In this document: positions 7,097-13,658 of the stretch, in pieces | Numbering within the stretch: position 1 is the stretch's first letter | Layout of the letters: every line of letters starts with the position of its first letter | Assembly: GCA_020627525.1 (NCBI GenBank) | Contig: JAHDGP010000063.1 | Span: forward strand, 1 to 13,763 | DNA from: Bacteroidota bacterium | GTDB taxonomy: Bacteria > Bacteroidota > Bacteroidia > Chitinophagales > UBA2359 | DNA length: 13,763 nt | Direction: 5' to 3' | The notes under the pieces: model-generated | What the model was told of the DNA's origin: nothing | What the model saw: only the letters and a program-made list of their open reading frames with translations | The model's database searches: none | Program-made: the position numbers and the translations under genes

Positions 7097-7555
7097 TTAT
7101 AATTTTGTTCTTTTTAGAAAAATATAATCCGTAACAGGGACTTGTATATCGTCTTTTCTCAACCTCATAATGATCTGTCCTCGATGATGTGTAGTATGGT
7201 TAAAAACATGTAAAAGAGTGTCTCCAATACTGTTTTCAAACTTTGTTCCTCTAGAGTTTTGATATTGGTACATCCTGCTCAAATCTTCTTCTTTAGCATT
7301 TTTAATATAGTCATCTGTATCTTGATAGTTCTCTTGAACTAGTTGCATATACTTTCCTATTTCATGCAGCTCCCAAACATCATACCTGTTTTCGCGCTCT
7401 AAAATTCTATCCATCCAAATGCCATGTGCATTTATAATATGACTAAAAAGTTCGTGAACTATGGGGTCTAAATTATCAAATGGTAAAATAGCATAAACTA
7501 AATTTTGATTACATTCGAAGTGGTAATCGTTTAAAGAAATTAATGTTTGTTTCAT
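7097..7555 (-). CDS. DinB/YfiT-like superfamily putative metalloenzyme
   Basis: This 152-residue protein has the four-helix DinB fold signature: a helix with HIINAHGIW (39-47) and the conserved NHTTHHRGQI (119-128). H44, H120 and H124 are the expected metal-binding triad. Members with known activity are metal-dependent enzymes, often thiol S-transferases that use low-molecular-weight thiols, but most are uncharacterised; it is unrelated to DNA polymerase IV despite the shared name. It is cytoplasmic. The ATG at 7555 gives a full-length family protein. The Smr-domain gene ends 56 bases upstream and the YecM-family gene begins 6 bases downstream. The substrate is not evident. Confidence 0.87.
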   Translation of the reverse strand: MKQTLISLNDYHFECNQNLVYAILPFDNLDPIVHELFSHIINAHGIWMDRILERENRYDVWELHEIGKYMQLVQENYQDTDDYIKNAKEEDLSRMYQYQNSRGTKFENSIGDTLLHVFNHTTHHRGQIIMRLRKDDIQVPVTDYIFLKRTKL

Positions 7556-7611
7556 AAGATTGTTGAGAATATTTAAGTAAAGATATGGCTTTTATAAATA
7601 AAGATAAACTG

Positions 7612-8121
7612 CTAACAATTGAGCCAAACTTCTAAGCTTCCTTCATTTAGTGAACTGAATTTTTCTATTTCACGAAATTCATGTAAAAGTTGTTCTACGG
7701 ATTTTCTGAGAACTCCATGACCAATGCCATGAATGATGACAATACGTTGTACTTTGAGCTCAATGGCTTTGTTGATAAAACTTCGACATTTGCTAATTTG
7801 AAATGGCAATGCGCCTGTTGGCCAGTTTCTAGGGTTGTATCCTGGTAATTTATCAAGATGCAAATCTAGCATTCGTTCAAAATTTATGGATTCAATTATG
7901 TTAAATTCTTTTTTTTGAAAAGTAGGAAATATCTCATTTTGAATTGGAACTATAACTTCTTCTTCAGTTAGTTCCAGATCGTTTGCCTCTGCTAAAACAA
8001 TTTCTTTTCTGATTTTGATTTTTGCTTTTCCAGAAGCATCTTTTCCTTCAAATTTTCCTTTTTGGTTGGTAGATAAAATTTTTAGAAAATCTCCAATCCA
8101 AAGATCGTTTAAATTTATCAT
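7612..8121 (-). CDS. Smr-domain protein with MutS2-like N-terminal region
   Basis: The C-terminal half of this 169-residue protein is a Smr (small MutS-related) domain, with the conserved LDLH at 85-88 and HGIGHGVLRK at 131-140. Smr domains are nucleases or nucleic-acid binders acting on DNA or on mRNA at stalled ribosomes. The N-terminal part (WIGDFLKILSTNQKGKFEG, 8-26, then GKAKIKI) resembles the KOW-like segment that precedes Smr in MutS2. The protein therefore looks like a free-standing copy of a MutS2 tail. Bacteroidota Smr proteins of the DUF2027 type are longer. It begins 2 bases after the PqqB-like stop, implying co-transcription. The substrate is unknown, and the LDLH and HGxGxGxLR motifs appear intact. 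Confidence 0.85.
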   Translation of the reverse strand: MINLNDLWIGDFLKILSTNQKGKFEGKDASGKAKIKIRKEIVLAEANDLELTEEEVIVPIQNEIFPTFQKKEFNIIESINFERMLDLHLDKLPGYNPRNWPTGALPFQISKCRSFINKAIELKVQRIVIIHGIGHGVLRKSVEQLLHEFREIEKFSSLNEGSLEVWLNC

Positions 8122-8123
8122 TG

Positions 8124-9074
8124 TTAAATTCCAAAAATTTGTTTTTCATTTGCAATATTCAATCCTTTTTCTTGAAGTTCTTTCAATTCCTTTGCATTAG
8201 ATTTTAGCAGAGGGTTGGTGTGATTGAAATGTATAAAAAATATTTTAGCTTTTTCGATTTGTTCCATTTTGGAAAATGTTTGTATGCTTTCTTCTATGAA
8301 TGGATGTGGAATGAGGCTCATATCTCTATTTGGTAATTCTCCATTTTTGTAAAATGTTCCATCTAAAAAAGCGTAATCAATCTTTGCAATTTCTTGAGTA
8401 ATGTCTTTGTCCCATTGATTCCATTTGTCAATATCCGGAATAAAAATAGCAGATTTTTTTGGTCCAGATATTTTGTATCCAACTGTTTCTGAAAATTCAT
8501 CTCTGTGCGGTACTAAGAATGGGGTTATGTTTATATTATCATTTAGCTGAACCGTTGATTCATTTTTTAGATCGTTAAAAACGATGTTGTTTAAATTTAC
8601 CAATTGACTCCAAGGACCGTTGTTTTGCAAAAAGCTTTTCATGCGAGGCATTGCATAAACGGGGGTTTTGTCTGATCCGATGGCTTCTCTTCCCAAATCC
8701 ATTAACCCTGTATAATGTCCGATGTGGGCGTGCGTTATGAAAATTCCATCAATGAGTTGTGTACTTTTATCTGTTTGAAATTCCTTTAACAATTTTAGCT
8801 GTTCTTTAAAATCTGGTGTGGCATCCAACATCCAAATCTGATTGGCAGATCTGTCAACAATTCCTAAGCAACTGACTAACTTTTTAGTTTCTTTGCCTTC
8901 CCAAAAAGCTTTGCAACATTCTTTTTCGCATGCGGATTGGGGATAGCCAGCGTCTTGAGCAATTCCAAGAATAACAATGAACTGTTCAGGGAGGTCTGTT
9001 TTGTTTTGAGCAATTGCACTTATTTCACCTACCAATAAAAGGACGATTATAAGATATTTCAAAGACCTGAACAT
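8124..9074 (-). CDS. Exported PqqB-like metallo-beta-lactamase-fold hydrolase
   Basis: The 316-residue protein opens with a hydrophobic signal sequence (about 1-22, ending SAIAQ) and then a PqqB-like MBL domain: LGIAQDAGYPQSAC at 36-49, a cysteine cluster C49/C53/C54, the metal motif THAHIGHYTGL at 114-124, VPHRDEF at 188-194, IPDID at 212-216 and IHFNHTNP at 271-278. In canonical MBL enzymes the motif is HxHxDH; here the Asp is Gly (H115, H117, H120), as I recall from PqqB relatives. PqqB helps make the PQQ cofactor by tyrosine hydroxylation, but no pqqA, C, D or E is nearby, and PqqB is cytoplasmic while this protein should be exported. A different hydrolase or oxygenase role is therefore more likely. 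It is the first gene of a run ending at 5520. The fold is firm; the reaction is unknown. Confidence 0.83.
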   Translation of the reverse strand: MFRSLKYLIIVLLLVGEISAIAQNKTDLPEQFIVILGIAQDAGYPQSACEKECCKAFWEGKETKKLVSCLGIVDRSANQIWMLDATPDFKEQLKLLKEFQTDKSTQLIDGIFITHAHIGHYTGLMDLGREAIGSDKTPVYAMPRMKSFLQNNGPWSQLVNLNNIVFNDLKNESTVQLNDNINITPFLVPHRDEFSETVGYKISGPKKSAIFIPDIDKWNQWDKDITQEIAKIDYAFLDGTFYKNGELPNRDMSLIPHPFIEESIQTFSKMEQIEKAKIFFIHFNHTNPLLKSNAKELKELQEKGLNIANEKQIFGI

Positions 9075-9155
9075 AAAATTTATTTTAACAAGTTTACTAA
9101 GTGATCAGATTAAATTAACTTACATAAATACTTTTTGAAAAAAAATAGATTGTCA

Positions 9156-9169
9156 ACATTTTAAAATGT
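9156..9169. repeat. 14-bp perfect palindrome
   Basis: ACATTTTAAAATGT lies between the lipoprotein gene and the PqqB-like gene. On the minus strand it is followed after about 12 bases by a T8 run, so it could act as a weak AT-only terminator for the lipoprotein gene. It could instead be a regulator site, since it sits 82 bases before the PqqB-like ATG. Confidence 0.3.
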
Positions 9170-9200
9170 GAATTGATGCTTTTTAAATTGGTCTTATCAC

Positions 9201-9857
9201 TTAATCAATATTTATTGAGGCAATAATTTCATTGCAAGCGTCATTTGAAAGATCTTCATTTCTTCCTACCAATCCTAAATGATAGAAGTAAGAATTTTTT
9301 AAGAAAAAGGCATTGTAAAAATTAATGGAATCAGCTACATTTATTACTTGAAGGATTCCTGGACTTTCATTTATTTTTACAGCATTTTGATAATGGTCAT
9401 ATCTGACTTGTTTTGCTTTTGTAAATTCTTTTATTGTTTCTCTACTTGAAGCTATCATCGTTAAAAACAAGGTTGAATCACCTTTGGCTCCTTCAGTATC
9501 AAATTTTGCTACTGTTGCACTTATATTATCAATTTTGTAGTTTGGGTCCCTTCCCGACCAGAATTGAATTTTTTCAATTTGATCAAGATTCGCCTCAGCC
9601 ATATCAACTTTTTCCTCTGTCATCTGAACTGGGGTTTTGATTGCCATCTTTGGTGTGCCAAACTCATTAAGCAACCAAGTGGAGGCATTGACAGTTGAGG
9701 GTCTATCAGAAACTGGAGTTTTAGGTCTTTTCTTTTTTTCTACTTTTGGAGATGAATCTGTAGCCTCTGATGAACTACTATTTTGATTGCATGAAAAAGA
9801 AATGCAAACAATAAGAAATGAAAGAAATAGTCGAATGAATTTATTTGAGTTGAGCAT
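9201..9857 (-). CDS. Hypothetical lipoprotein
   Basis: I do not recognise this 218-residue protein. I choose the ATG at 9857 because it produces a short basic start (MLNSNKFIR) followed by a hydrophobic stretch and a cysteine (ISFSC, C23) like a type II signal peptide. The frame stays open upstream to 10043, but that part translates AT-rich intergenic DNA and has no signal-like context. After C23 comes a serine/asparagine-rich linker and a lysine-rich run (VEKKKRPKTPVS), then a folded part of about 150 residues with no known motif. C24-C27-type lipoprotein export charges are not seen next to C23, so periplasmic-face attachment is the simpler guess. The 14-bp palindrome lies 31 bases past its stop. 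The gene and its mature role are unassigned. Confidence 0.62.
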   Translation of the reverse strand: MLNSNKFIRLFLSFLIVCISFSCNQNSSSSEATDSSPKVEKKKRPKTPVSDRPSTVNASTWLLNEFGTPKMAIKTPVQMTEEKVDMAEANLDQIEKIQFWSGRDPNYKIDNISATVAKFDTEGAKGDSTLFLTMIASSRETIKEFTKAKQVRYDHYQNAVKINESPGILQVINVADSINFYNAFFLKNSYFYHLGLVGRNEDLSNDACNEIIASINID

Positions 9858-10281
9858 TTTTATTTGTTTATAGTCTATACTATATCTAAAAAGACAGGTA
9901 ATATAGAATTTTGTTTCACTTTTTATGAAATATTTTAGAAACAAAATTAAGAAATTACTTTTAGTATTGTGGTATAAATAACTTGAACCCTTTACTTGAA
10001 AAAAATTATTCATAAAAAAGCAAAAATATTTTTGACTGAGCAAAAAATGATTTAAGTTTGACCCGAAGCTCCTGTGTAAGTACCAACAGTACTAATTGAA
10101 TCTAACATTTTTAATATTGGAGTTAGTTCGGAGAGTCAAGAGCGGGCCTCAATCCTTATAACATTATGAGGACTTCTTTTTAAGAACAAGGGGATTATCG
10201 ACACTATTTGGCGGCTCCATCCGTGTTTTTTTGGAGATTCTAAAAAAACTCTAGGTACTTGGACAGGGTTTCTTTTTTTTC
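9858..10281. other. Gene-free stretch with possible decayed reading frame
   Basis: About 420 bases without a credible gene. The part nearest the lipoprotein gene (9858-10050) is very AT-rich and holds TATTTTTG (minus 10028-10021) and TAATTTTG (minus 9949-9942) as promoter-like boxes without a well-spaced TTG. From about 10052 to 10260 the composition changes. On the minus strand, two stretches lie in one frame separated by a TGA: one of about 60 codons without a Met ending IRIEARS, and one ending TYTGASGQT before a TAA at 10052. I recognise neither; they may be the remains of a gene or a dispersed repeat. A GTTTTTTT/AAAAAAAC stem lies near 10224-10250. Confidence 0.35.
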
Positions 10282-10366
10282 GGGTAACCGCGAGGGTTAC
10301 CCTTACTGGTTCTTTTTTGGGTAACTGCGAGGGTTACCATTACGAGGTTTTGACTGGGAGGGTTAC
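10282..10366. repeat. Tandem hairpin repeats with GTAACCCTC core
   Basis: The minus-strand 9-mer GTAACCCTC occurs three times (10366-10358, 10337-10329, 10300-10292). The copies at 10292 and 10329 sit in two similar 37-bp units. Each unit folds: GGGTAACC/GGTTACCC (10282-10289 with 10295-10302, loop GCGAG), and GGTAAC/GTTACC with the same loop at 10320-10338. The third copy lies inside the last codons of the MFS gene and has lost its second arm. On the minus strand these stems are followed by A-runs rather than T-runs, so they are not standard terminators. Confidence 0.7.
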
Positions 10367-11689
10367 TTTTACGTTGACGATGCGTTTGTAGTAATGGATA
10401 AGTATGAACCCTGCGATGAACGAGCACACTCCAAGAATATAAAAATCGAGGTAAGTACGTTCTGTGAAGTAGACTAGTGAAAAGAGTCCTATAAAGAGTA
10501 GTCTCAATATGAAATTTATGAATTGAAAAACGGATTGTGTTCTACCAATTACTTGATTGGGAACGTGTTTGAACATGTATATTACTCGCATTATCCGTGA
10601 ACCTGAATTGGAGACTGCTAAGAAAAATAGTAATATATAAACCATCCAAAGTTTGCTTGCTAAGCCTATACCTATTAATGTAAAAGCTCCGAGTATTGTT
10701 AAAACGATGTTTCCTGCGACGGAGGTTGTACGCTTGAAAAGTAGGCGTGCTGATAAACCTGCCCCTAATGCACCTAAAGCGTAAAACATTTCACATAAAG
10801 CGAAATCGTTTCCATCACCATTTAAGGCAGTCTTGATGTGTTCGGGCATAACCATATAATTGGTAACCATTATTGTCACAAATATGAAATAGGCTGCATT
10901 TCCAAATACAAAAATCATTGGATTGTCTTTCAGAAACGTGATGCCTATCTTGAATTGTTTGATTACATTTCCTGCTTCTTTTTTTCTGATAACAGTCGGT
11001 ACAAAACTCATAAATGATATGAGTACAAATGAAATGGTGTAGGTAATTCCATCCATCAAAAATATTTTTTGTAAAGACCAAGCTTCTATAGAAAATGGAA
11101 TATTAATATCTAATCCTAAAAACTGTGTTGGACCTTTAACAACTCCTGATAATAATACTGCGGCAATGGCTCCTGAAATCATTGAAGTAAATTGCCCTTG
11201 TACTTCCAACCAGGTACTTATTTTCCCATAATATTTTTCTTCAATAATTTCTTGTGCGAATGCGAATAGGGTTGGATAGTGTAGATTATAAACAAAAAAT
11301 GTGGCAGCAAAACATATGGCTACTAGTGGAGTGGGGATGTGTCCGTTATAAAATCCGTAGGCTGCAATTGATAAAAACATAAATGCACCGAAAACATTTT
11401 CTGCAAGGAAAAGATATTTGCGATTGTATTTGTCTACCAATGTACCCGCAAATGGTCCCCAAAAAATTGAAACAAAGGTTACAAAGAAATAAATTTTTCC
11501 AAACAGTTCTGGTGCTTGTAAAGTATCTACAAAATACCACGGAATGGCAATCATGCAAGCGCCTTGTGAGAAACCTGAGATGGTATTTGCAGTGAATAAT
11601 AAAACAAGTGCTGAAAAATTTTTCAATGTGTTGTTGTATTTTTGGTACGATTTTACGAAGATAGCTAAGAGCAAGTTGAGATTTAACAA
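10340..11689 (-). CDS. MFS transporter (EntS/MFS_3-like exporter)
   Basis: The protein (up to 449 residues) is a polytopic membrane transporter of the major facilitator superfamily, with hydrophobic segments through most of its length and the loop 2-3 motif GTLVDKYNRK at 82-91. The overall pattern, including the central cytoplasmic loop around VIRKKEAG, resembles drug or siderophore exporters of the EntS/MFS_3 group; the cargo is not evident. No ATG lies near the N-terminus. The TTG at 11689 gives the longest form, and a TTG at 11626 would give MKNFSALVLLFTAN, which sits better just before the first membrane helix and may be the true start. The last codons (VKVTLPVKTS) fall in a repeat unit. 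It is divergent from recX, with 226 bases of promoter region between them. Confidence 0.85.
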   Translation of the reverse strand: MLNLNLLLAIFVKSYQKYNNTLKNFSALVLLFTANTISGFSQGACMIAIPWYFVDTLQAPELFGKIYFFVTFVSIFWGPFAGTLVDKYNRKYLFLAENVFGAFMFLSIAAYGFYNGHIPTPLVAICFAATFFVYNLHYPTLFAFAQEIIEEKYYGKISTWLEVQGQFTSMISGAIAAVLLSGVVKGPTQFLGLDINIPFSIEAWSLQKIFLMDGITYTISFVLISFMSFVPTVIRKKEAGNVIKQFKIGITFLKDNPMIFVFGNAAYFIFVTIMVTNYMVMPEHIKTALNGDGNDFALCEMFYALGALGAGLSARLLFKRTTSVAGNIVLTILGAFTLIGIGLASKLWMVYILLFFLAVSNSGSRIMRVIYMFKHVPNQVIGRTQSVFQFINFILRLLFIGLFSLVYFTERTYLDFYILGVCSFIAGFILIHYYKRIVNVKVTLPVKTS

Positions 11690-11915
11690 TTTACATTCGA
11701 AACTCGTCTTTCATTCAAAAATTTCAATAGCCTTGCAATTAACTGAAACGTCAGTCCGACTTAGATGAGCTTTGTTTTTGAATAAAATACTTCCTTTTAG
11801 ACTGCAAATCCTATTATGCTCTAAGTATTTGAGTGAAATGTAATCTAATATTCAAAAATCATCTTTATTTGTACGCAGAATTTACATTCTTAAAAACTTA
11901 TATTGAGTTATAGAA

Positions 11916-12407
11916 ATGAGAAAAAATATTAAACCAAAAAAGCAGCTAACTATTGAACAGGCTAAGGATAAATTGGAACGATATTGTGCGTATCAGGAGA
12001 GGTGTCATTTTGATGTTAAGAAAAAGCTTTGGGATTTGGGTTTTTGGGGAGATTGGGCAGAGTCTGTAATTGAACATTTGATAGATGAAAATTTTCTTAG
12101 TGAAGAACGCTATGTTTGTTCTTTTGTGAGGAGTAAATTCATATATAAAAAGTGGGGTCGGAGAAAAATTTTAATGAAATTGAAAGAGAAAAGAGTTTCA
12201 CAAAGATTGATTGATCACGGTTTCAAGGAAATTGACGAAGCAGATTATTTGGCTACATTGGATACTTTAATTGAGAAAAAAAGAAAATTGATTCGAGAGG
12301 AAAATCCTTTCAAGAAAAATCAAAAGCTTGCGAATTATTTGATTCAAAAGGGCTACGAAATAGGTCTGATTTGGAAAAAAATCAAAATGCTTGAAGACGA
12401 GTTGTAG
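11916..12407 (+). CDS. recX: Regulatory protein RecX
   Basis: This 163-residue protein is a RecX family member. It shows the helical triplet pattern of the family: ALxxLxRR-like AKDKLERYCAYQER (16-29), then VIEHLIDENFLSEERYVCSFVRSKF (51-75), which matches the L-x2-E-x-F-x2-E-RYA core, and WGRRKILMKLKEKRVSQRLI (80-99). RecX binds RecA and blocks filament extension, limiting recombination and the SOS response. It is the only plus-strand gene here. recA is not in the window, so it is a stand-alone copy as in many Bacteroidota. The start is an ATG with no clear Shine-Dalgarno site. Its length is usual for the family, and it converges on yidD with 75 bases between the stops. Confidence 0.9.
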   Translation: MRKNIKPKKQLTIEQAKDKLERYCAYQERCHFDVKKKLWDLGFWGDWAESVIEHLIDENFLSEERYVCSFVRSKFIYKKWGRRKILMKLKEKRVSQRLIDHGFKEIDEADYLATLDTLIEKKRKLIREENPFKKNQKLANYLIQKGYEIGLIWKKIKMLEDEL

Positions 12408-12482
12408 GATTGCCAATACTGTTTACAAATTTGAATTTACCAAAGCTCGCAATAGTCAAATGTTGACAAATGGTTGATAAAC

Positions 12483-12701
12483 TTAAGGAACGGGATCATA
12501 TCCATCACCACCCCAAGGATGGCAACTTAATATTCGTTTTGCGCCCAAATATGTACCTTTTAAAATTCCGTGCTTAGTTATGGCTTCAATGGCGTATTGG
12601 GAGCAGGTTGGGTTGTAACGGCAAGCTCTTGGCAATAGGGGAGAGATACCTTTTTGATAAAAACGAATTGGAAGTATGAATATTTTTTTAAGAAATCCCA
12701 T
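12483..12701 (-). CDS. yidD: Membrane protein insertion efficiency factor YidD
   Basis: YidD is a small membrane-associated protein that aids YidC-dependent insertion of inner-membrane proteins. The 72 residues carry the family signature: an amphipathic hydrophobic start (FLKKIFILPIRFYQKGISP), CRYNPTCSQYAIEAI at 27-41 with conserved cysteines, and SCHPWGGDGYDPVP at the end. It follows rnpA and rpmH in the classical order, but with a 170-base gap to rnpA and a promoter of its own predicted at 12725-12757. No yidC is in the window. All signature residues are present. Confidence 0.95.
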   Translation of the reverse strand: MGFLKKIFILPIRFYQKGISPLLPRACRYNPTCSQYAIEAITKHGILKGTYLGAKRILSCHPWGGDGYDPVP

Positions 12702-12724
12702 ATAAATTAATATAAGTATCTGGA

Positions 12725-12757
12725 CAAATGTACTAAAACAATGCTTAATTGATTCAA
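12725..12757 (-). promoter_or_regulatory. Predicted Bacteroidota promoter of yidD
   Basis: On the minus strand TTG (12757-12755) is followed after 22 bases by TACATTTG (12732-12725), a full match to TAnnTTTG. The predicted transcript would start about 18 bases before the yidD ATG. This would let yidD be expressed apart from rpmH-rnpA. Confidence 0.45.
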
Positions 12758-12871
12758 TCTAATTAATGTTTTAAGTACCTGACATAAGGAATCAAGTAAA
12801 TCATAAAAAGAGGTGTACTGAATACTCGACTACTTTTGTTTTGAGTACTTCAATATCTTTAGCTTGAAATA

Positions 12872-13255
12872 TTAAATATTACTGGCGGCATACTTTAGCC
12901 CTTTTACAACTGATTGTTCAATCTTACTATAGGGAAGTTTTTTTTTGCCAATGTATACAAACATTAGCATATACTGATCGGGTTGCTTGATAGTATCAGT
13001 TAGAATTTGCTTGTGGAGGCGGCAAGCCTCTCGCAATTGCCTCTTGATTCGATTTCGGTCTACTGCTTTGGAGAAATTGCGCTTAGGAACAGTTACAGCA
13101 AATTTTGCTGCAACATTGTCTTCAAATTTAGAAGGGAGGAAAAATATTCTTACAGGAAAGAAAGACTTAGCAATTCCTTTTTTAAATAGGTTTCCTATAA
13201 GAATGCGATTCTTTAGACGTTCGTATTTATTAAAAGTGTTAGGTCCAGTATTCAT
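12872..13255 (-). CDS. rnpA: Ribonuclease P protein component
   Basis: RnpA is the protein subunit of RNase P, which matures the 5' ends of tRNAs together with the rnpB RNA. The 127 residues contain the conserved FAVTVPKR at 52-59 and the RNA-binding RNR motif in RNRIKRQLREACR (67-79), which are hallmarks of the family. The start is ATG at 13255, 36 bases past the rpmH stop. A perfect hairpin lies in that gap and probably reduces or paces read-through from the highly expressed rpmH. The C-terminal segment (about 100-127) has the family pattern with no truncation. Confidence 0.95.
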   Translation of the reverse strand: MNTGPNTFNKYERLKNRILIGNLFKKGIAKSFFPVRIFFLPSKFEDNVAAKFAVTVPKRNFSKAVDRNRIKRQLREACRLHKQILTDTIKQPDQYMLMFVYIGKKKLPYSKIEQSVVKGLKYAASNI

Positions 13256-13267
13256 AAAACAGACCTA

Positions 13268-13291
13268 TTAAGAACACAGTTGTGTTCTTAA
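13268..13291 (-). terminator. Hairpin between rpmH and rnpA (attenuator-like)
   Basis: TTAAGAACACA (13268-13278) and TGTGTTCTTAA (13281-13291) are exact inverted copies separated by GT; realistically the stem is 10 bp with a four-base loop. It begins one base after the rpmH stop and ends 12 bases before the rnpA ATG. On the minus strand it is followed by TAGGTCTGTTTTA, a short, imperfect T-run. It is likely a partial terminator or RNA-processing signal that lowers rnpA output relative to rpmH. Confidence 0.6.
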
Positions 13292-13447
13292 TTACTTTAA
13301 TTTTCTTTCGTCAGAAACGGTTAAGCTCAATCTTCCTTTACGGCGTCTTCTAGCCAATACTTTACGTCCAGCCTTTGTTTCCATTCTTGAACGGAATCCG
13401 TGCTTATTTTTACGCTTTCTTCTTGATGGTTGAAATGTTCTTTTCAT
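13292..13447 (-). CDS. rpmH: 50S ribosomal protein L34
   Basis: This 51-residue, strongly basic protein is bacterial L34. The whole family pattern is present: KRTFQPSRRKRKNKHGFRSR at 2-21, then METKAGRKVLARRRRKGR at 22-39. The short acidic-to-basic tail (SLTVSDERKLK) is a modest extension over the 44-47 residue L34 of many bacteria. L34 is a component of the large ribosomal subunit. The start is ATG at 13447 and rnpA follows, giving the near-universal rpmH-rnpA order. A strong promoter is predicted just upstream. Confidence 0.96.
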   Translation of the reverse strand: MKRTFQPSRRKRKNKHGFRSRMETKAGRKVLARRRRKGRLSLTVSDERKLK

Positions 13448-13476
13448 TTTTCTATTATTTTAAGAAATTCGGACCG

Positions 13477-13503
13477 CAAAGATAGTAAATTTTAGTAACC
13501 AAA
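13477..13503 (-). promoter_or_regulatory. Predicted Bacteroidota promoter of rpmH
   Basis: The -7 box TATCTTTG (minus 13484-13477) matches TAnnTTTG exactly, and TTTG lies upstream at minus 13503-13500, with 15 bases between TTG and the box, a little short. The predicted transcript would start about 24 bases before the L34 ATG. A strong -7 box fits a ribosomal-protein gene. Confidence 0.55.
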
Positions 13504-13658
13504 TGAATTTATAGTGATGATAAAATAATAAATCTACATTTTTGTTTGCTTCTTTTGGACTTAAACTTCATTAATAATGCTCTCCGTAGCGGGGAACTGT
13601 TTGTTTAAGAACAAAATAACCAAACGAATGTCTGAATATTTTAATACATTATTATTCT

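Noticed and set aside
7097..7555. DNA polymerase IV (DinB) reading of the DinB-family gene
   Set aside because: At 152 residues with a His-metal triad it is the DinB/YfiT four-helix family, unrelated to Y-family polymerases.
8124..9074. PQQ biosynthesis locus
   Set aside because: Only a PqqB-like protein is present, it carries a signal peptide, and no other pqq gene is visible.
9858..10043. N-terminal extension of the lipoprotein frame to 10043
   Set aside because: It translates AT-rich intergenic DNA and would bury the signal peptide and lipobox at residues 63-85; the ATG at 9857 is better.
10282..10338. Hairpin repeats as an intrinsic terminator of the MFS gene
   Set aside because: On the minus strand the stems are followed by A-runs; the T8 run lies on the opposite side, so the polarity is wrong.
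10815..11595. Extra open frames inside the MFS gene on both strands
   Set aside because: Their translations are cysteine- and histidine-rich shadow sequence, while the MFS frame is continuous and hydrophobic as expected.
12455..12467. GTCAA-ATG-TTGAC hairpin as a recX/yidD bidirectional terminator
   Set aside because: A 5-bp stem without a T-run on either side is too weak to call.
12987..13271. Plus-strand open frames opposite rnpA
   Set aside because: They are shadows of rnpA, which has the RNR motif and standard length on the minus strand.
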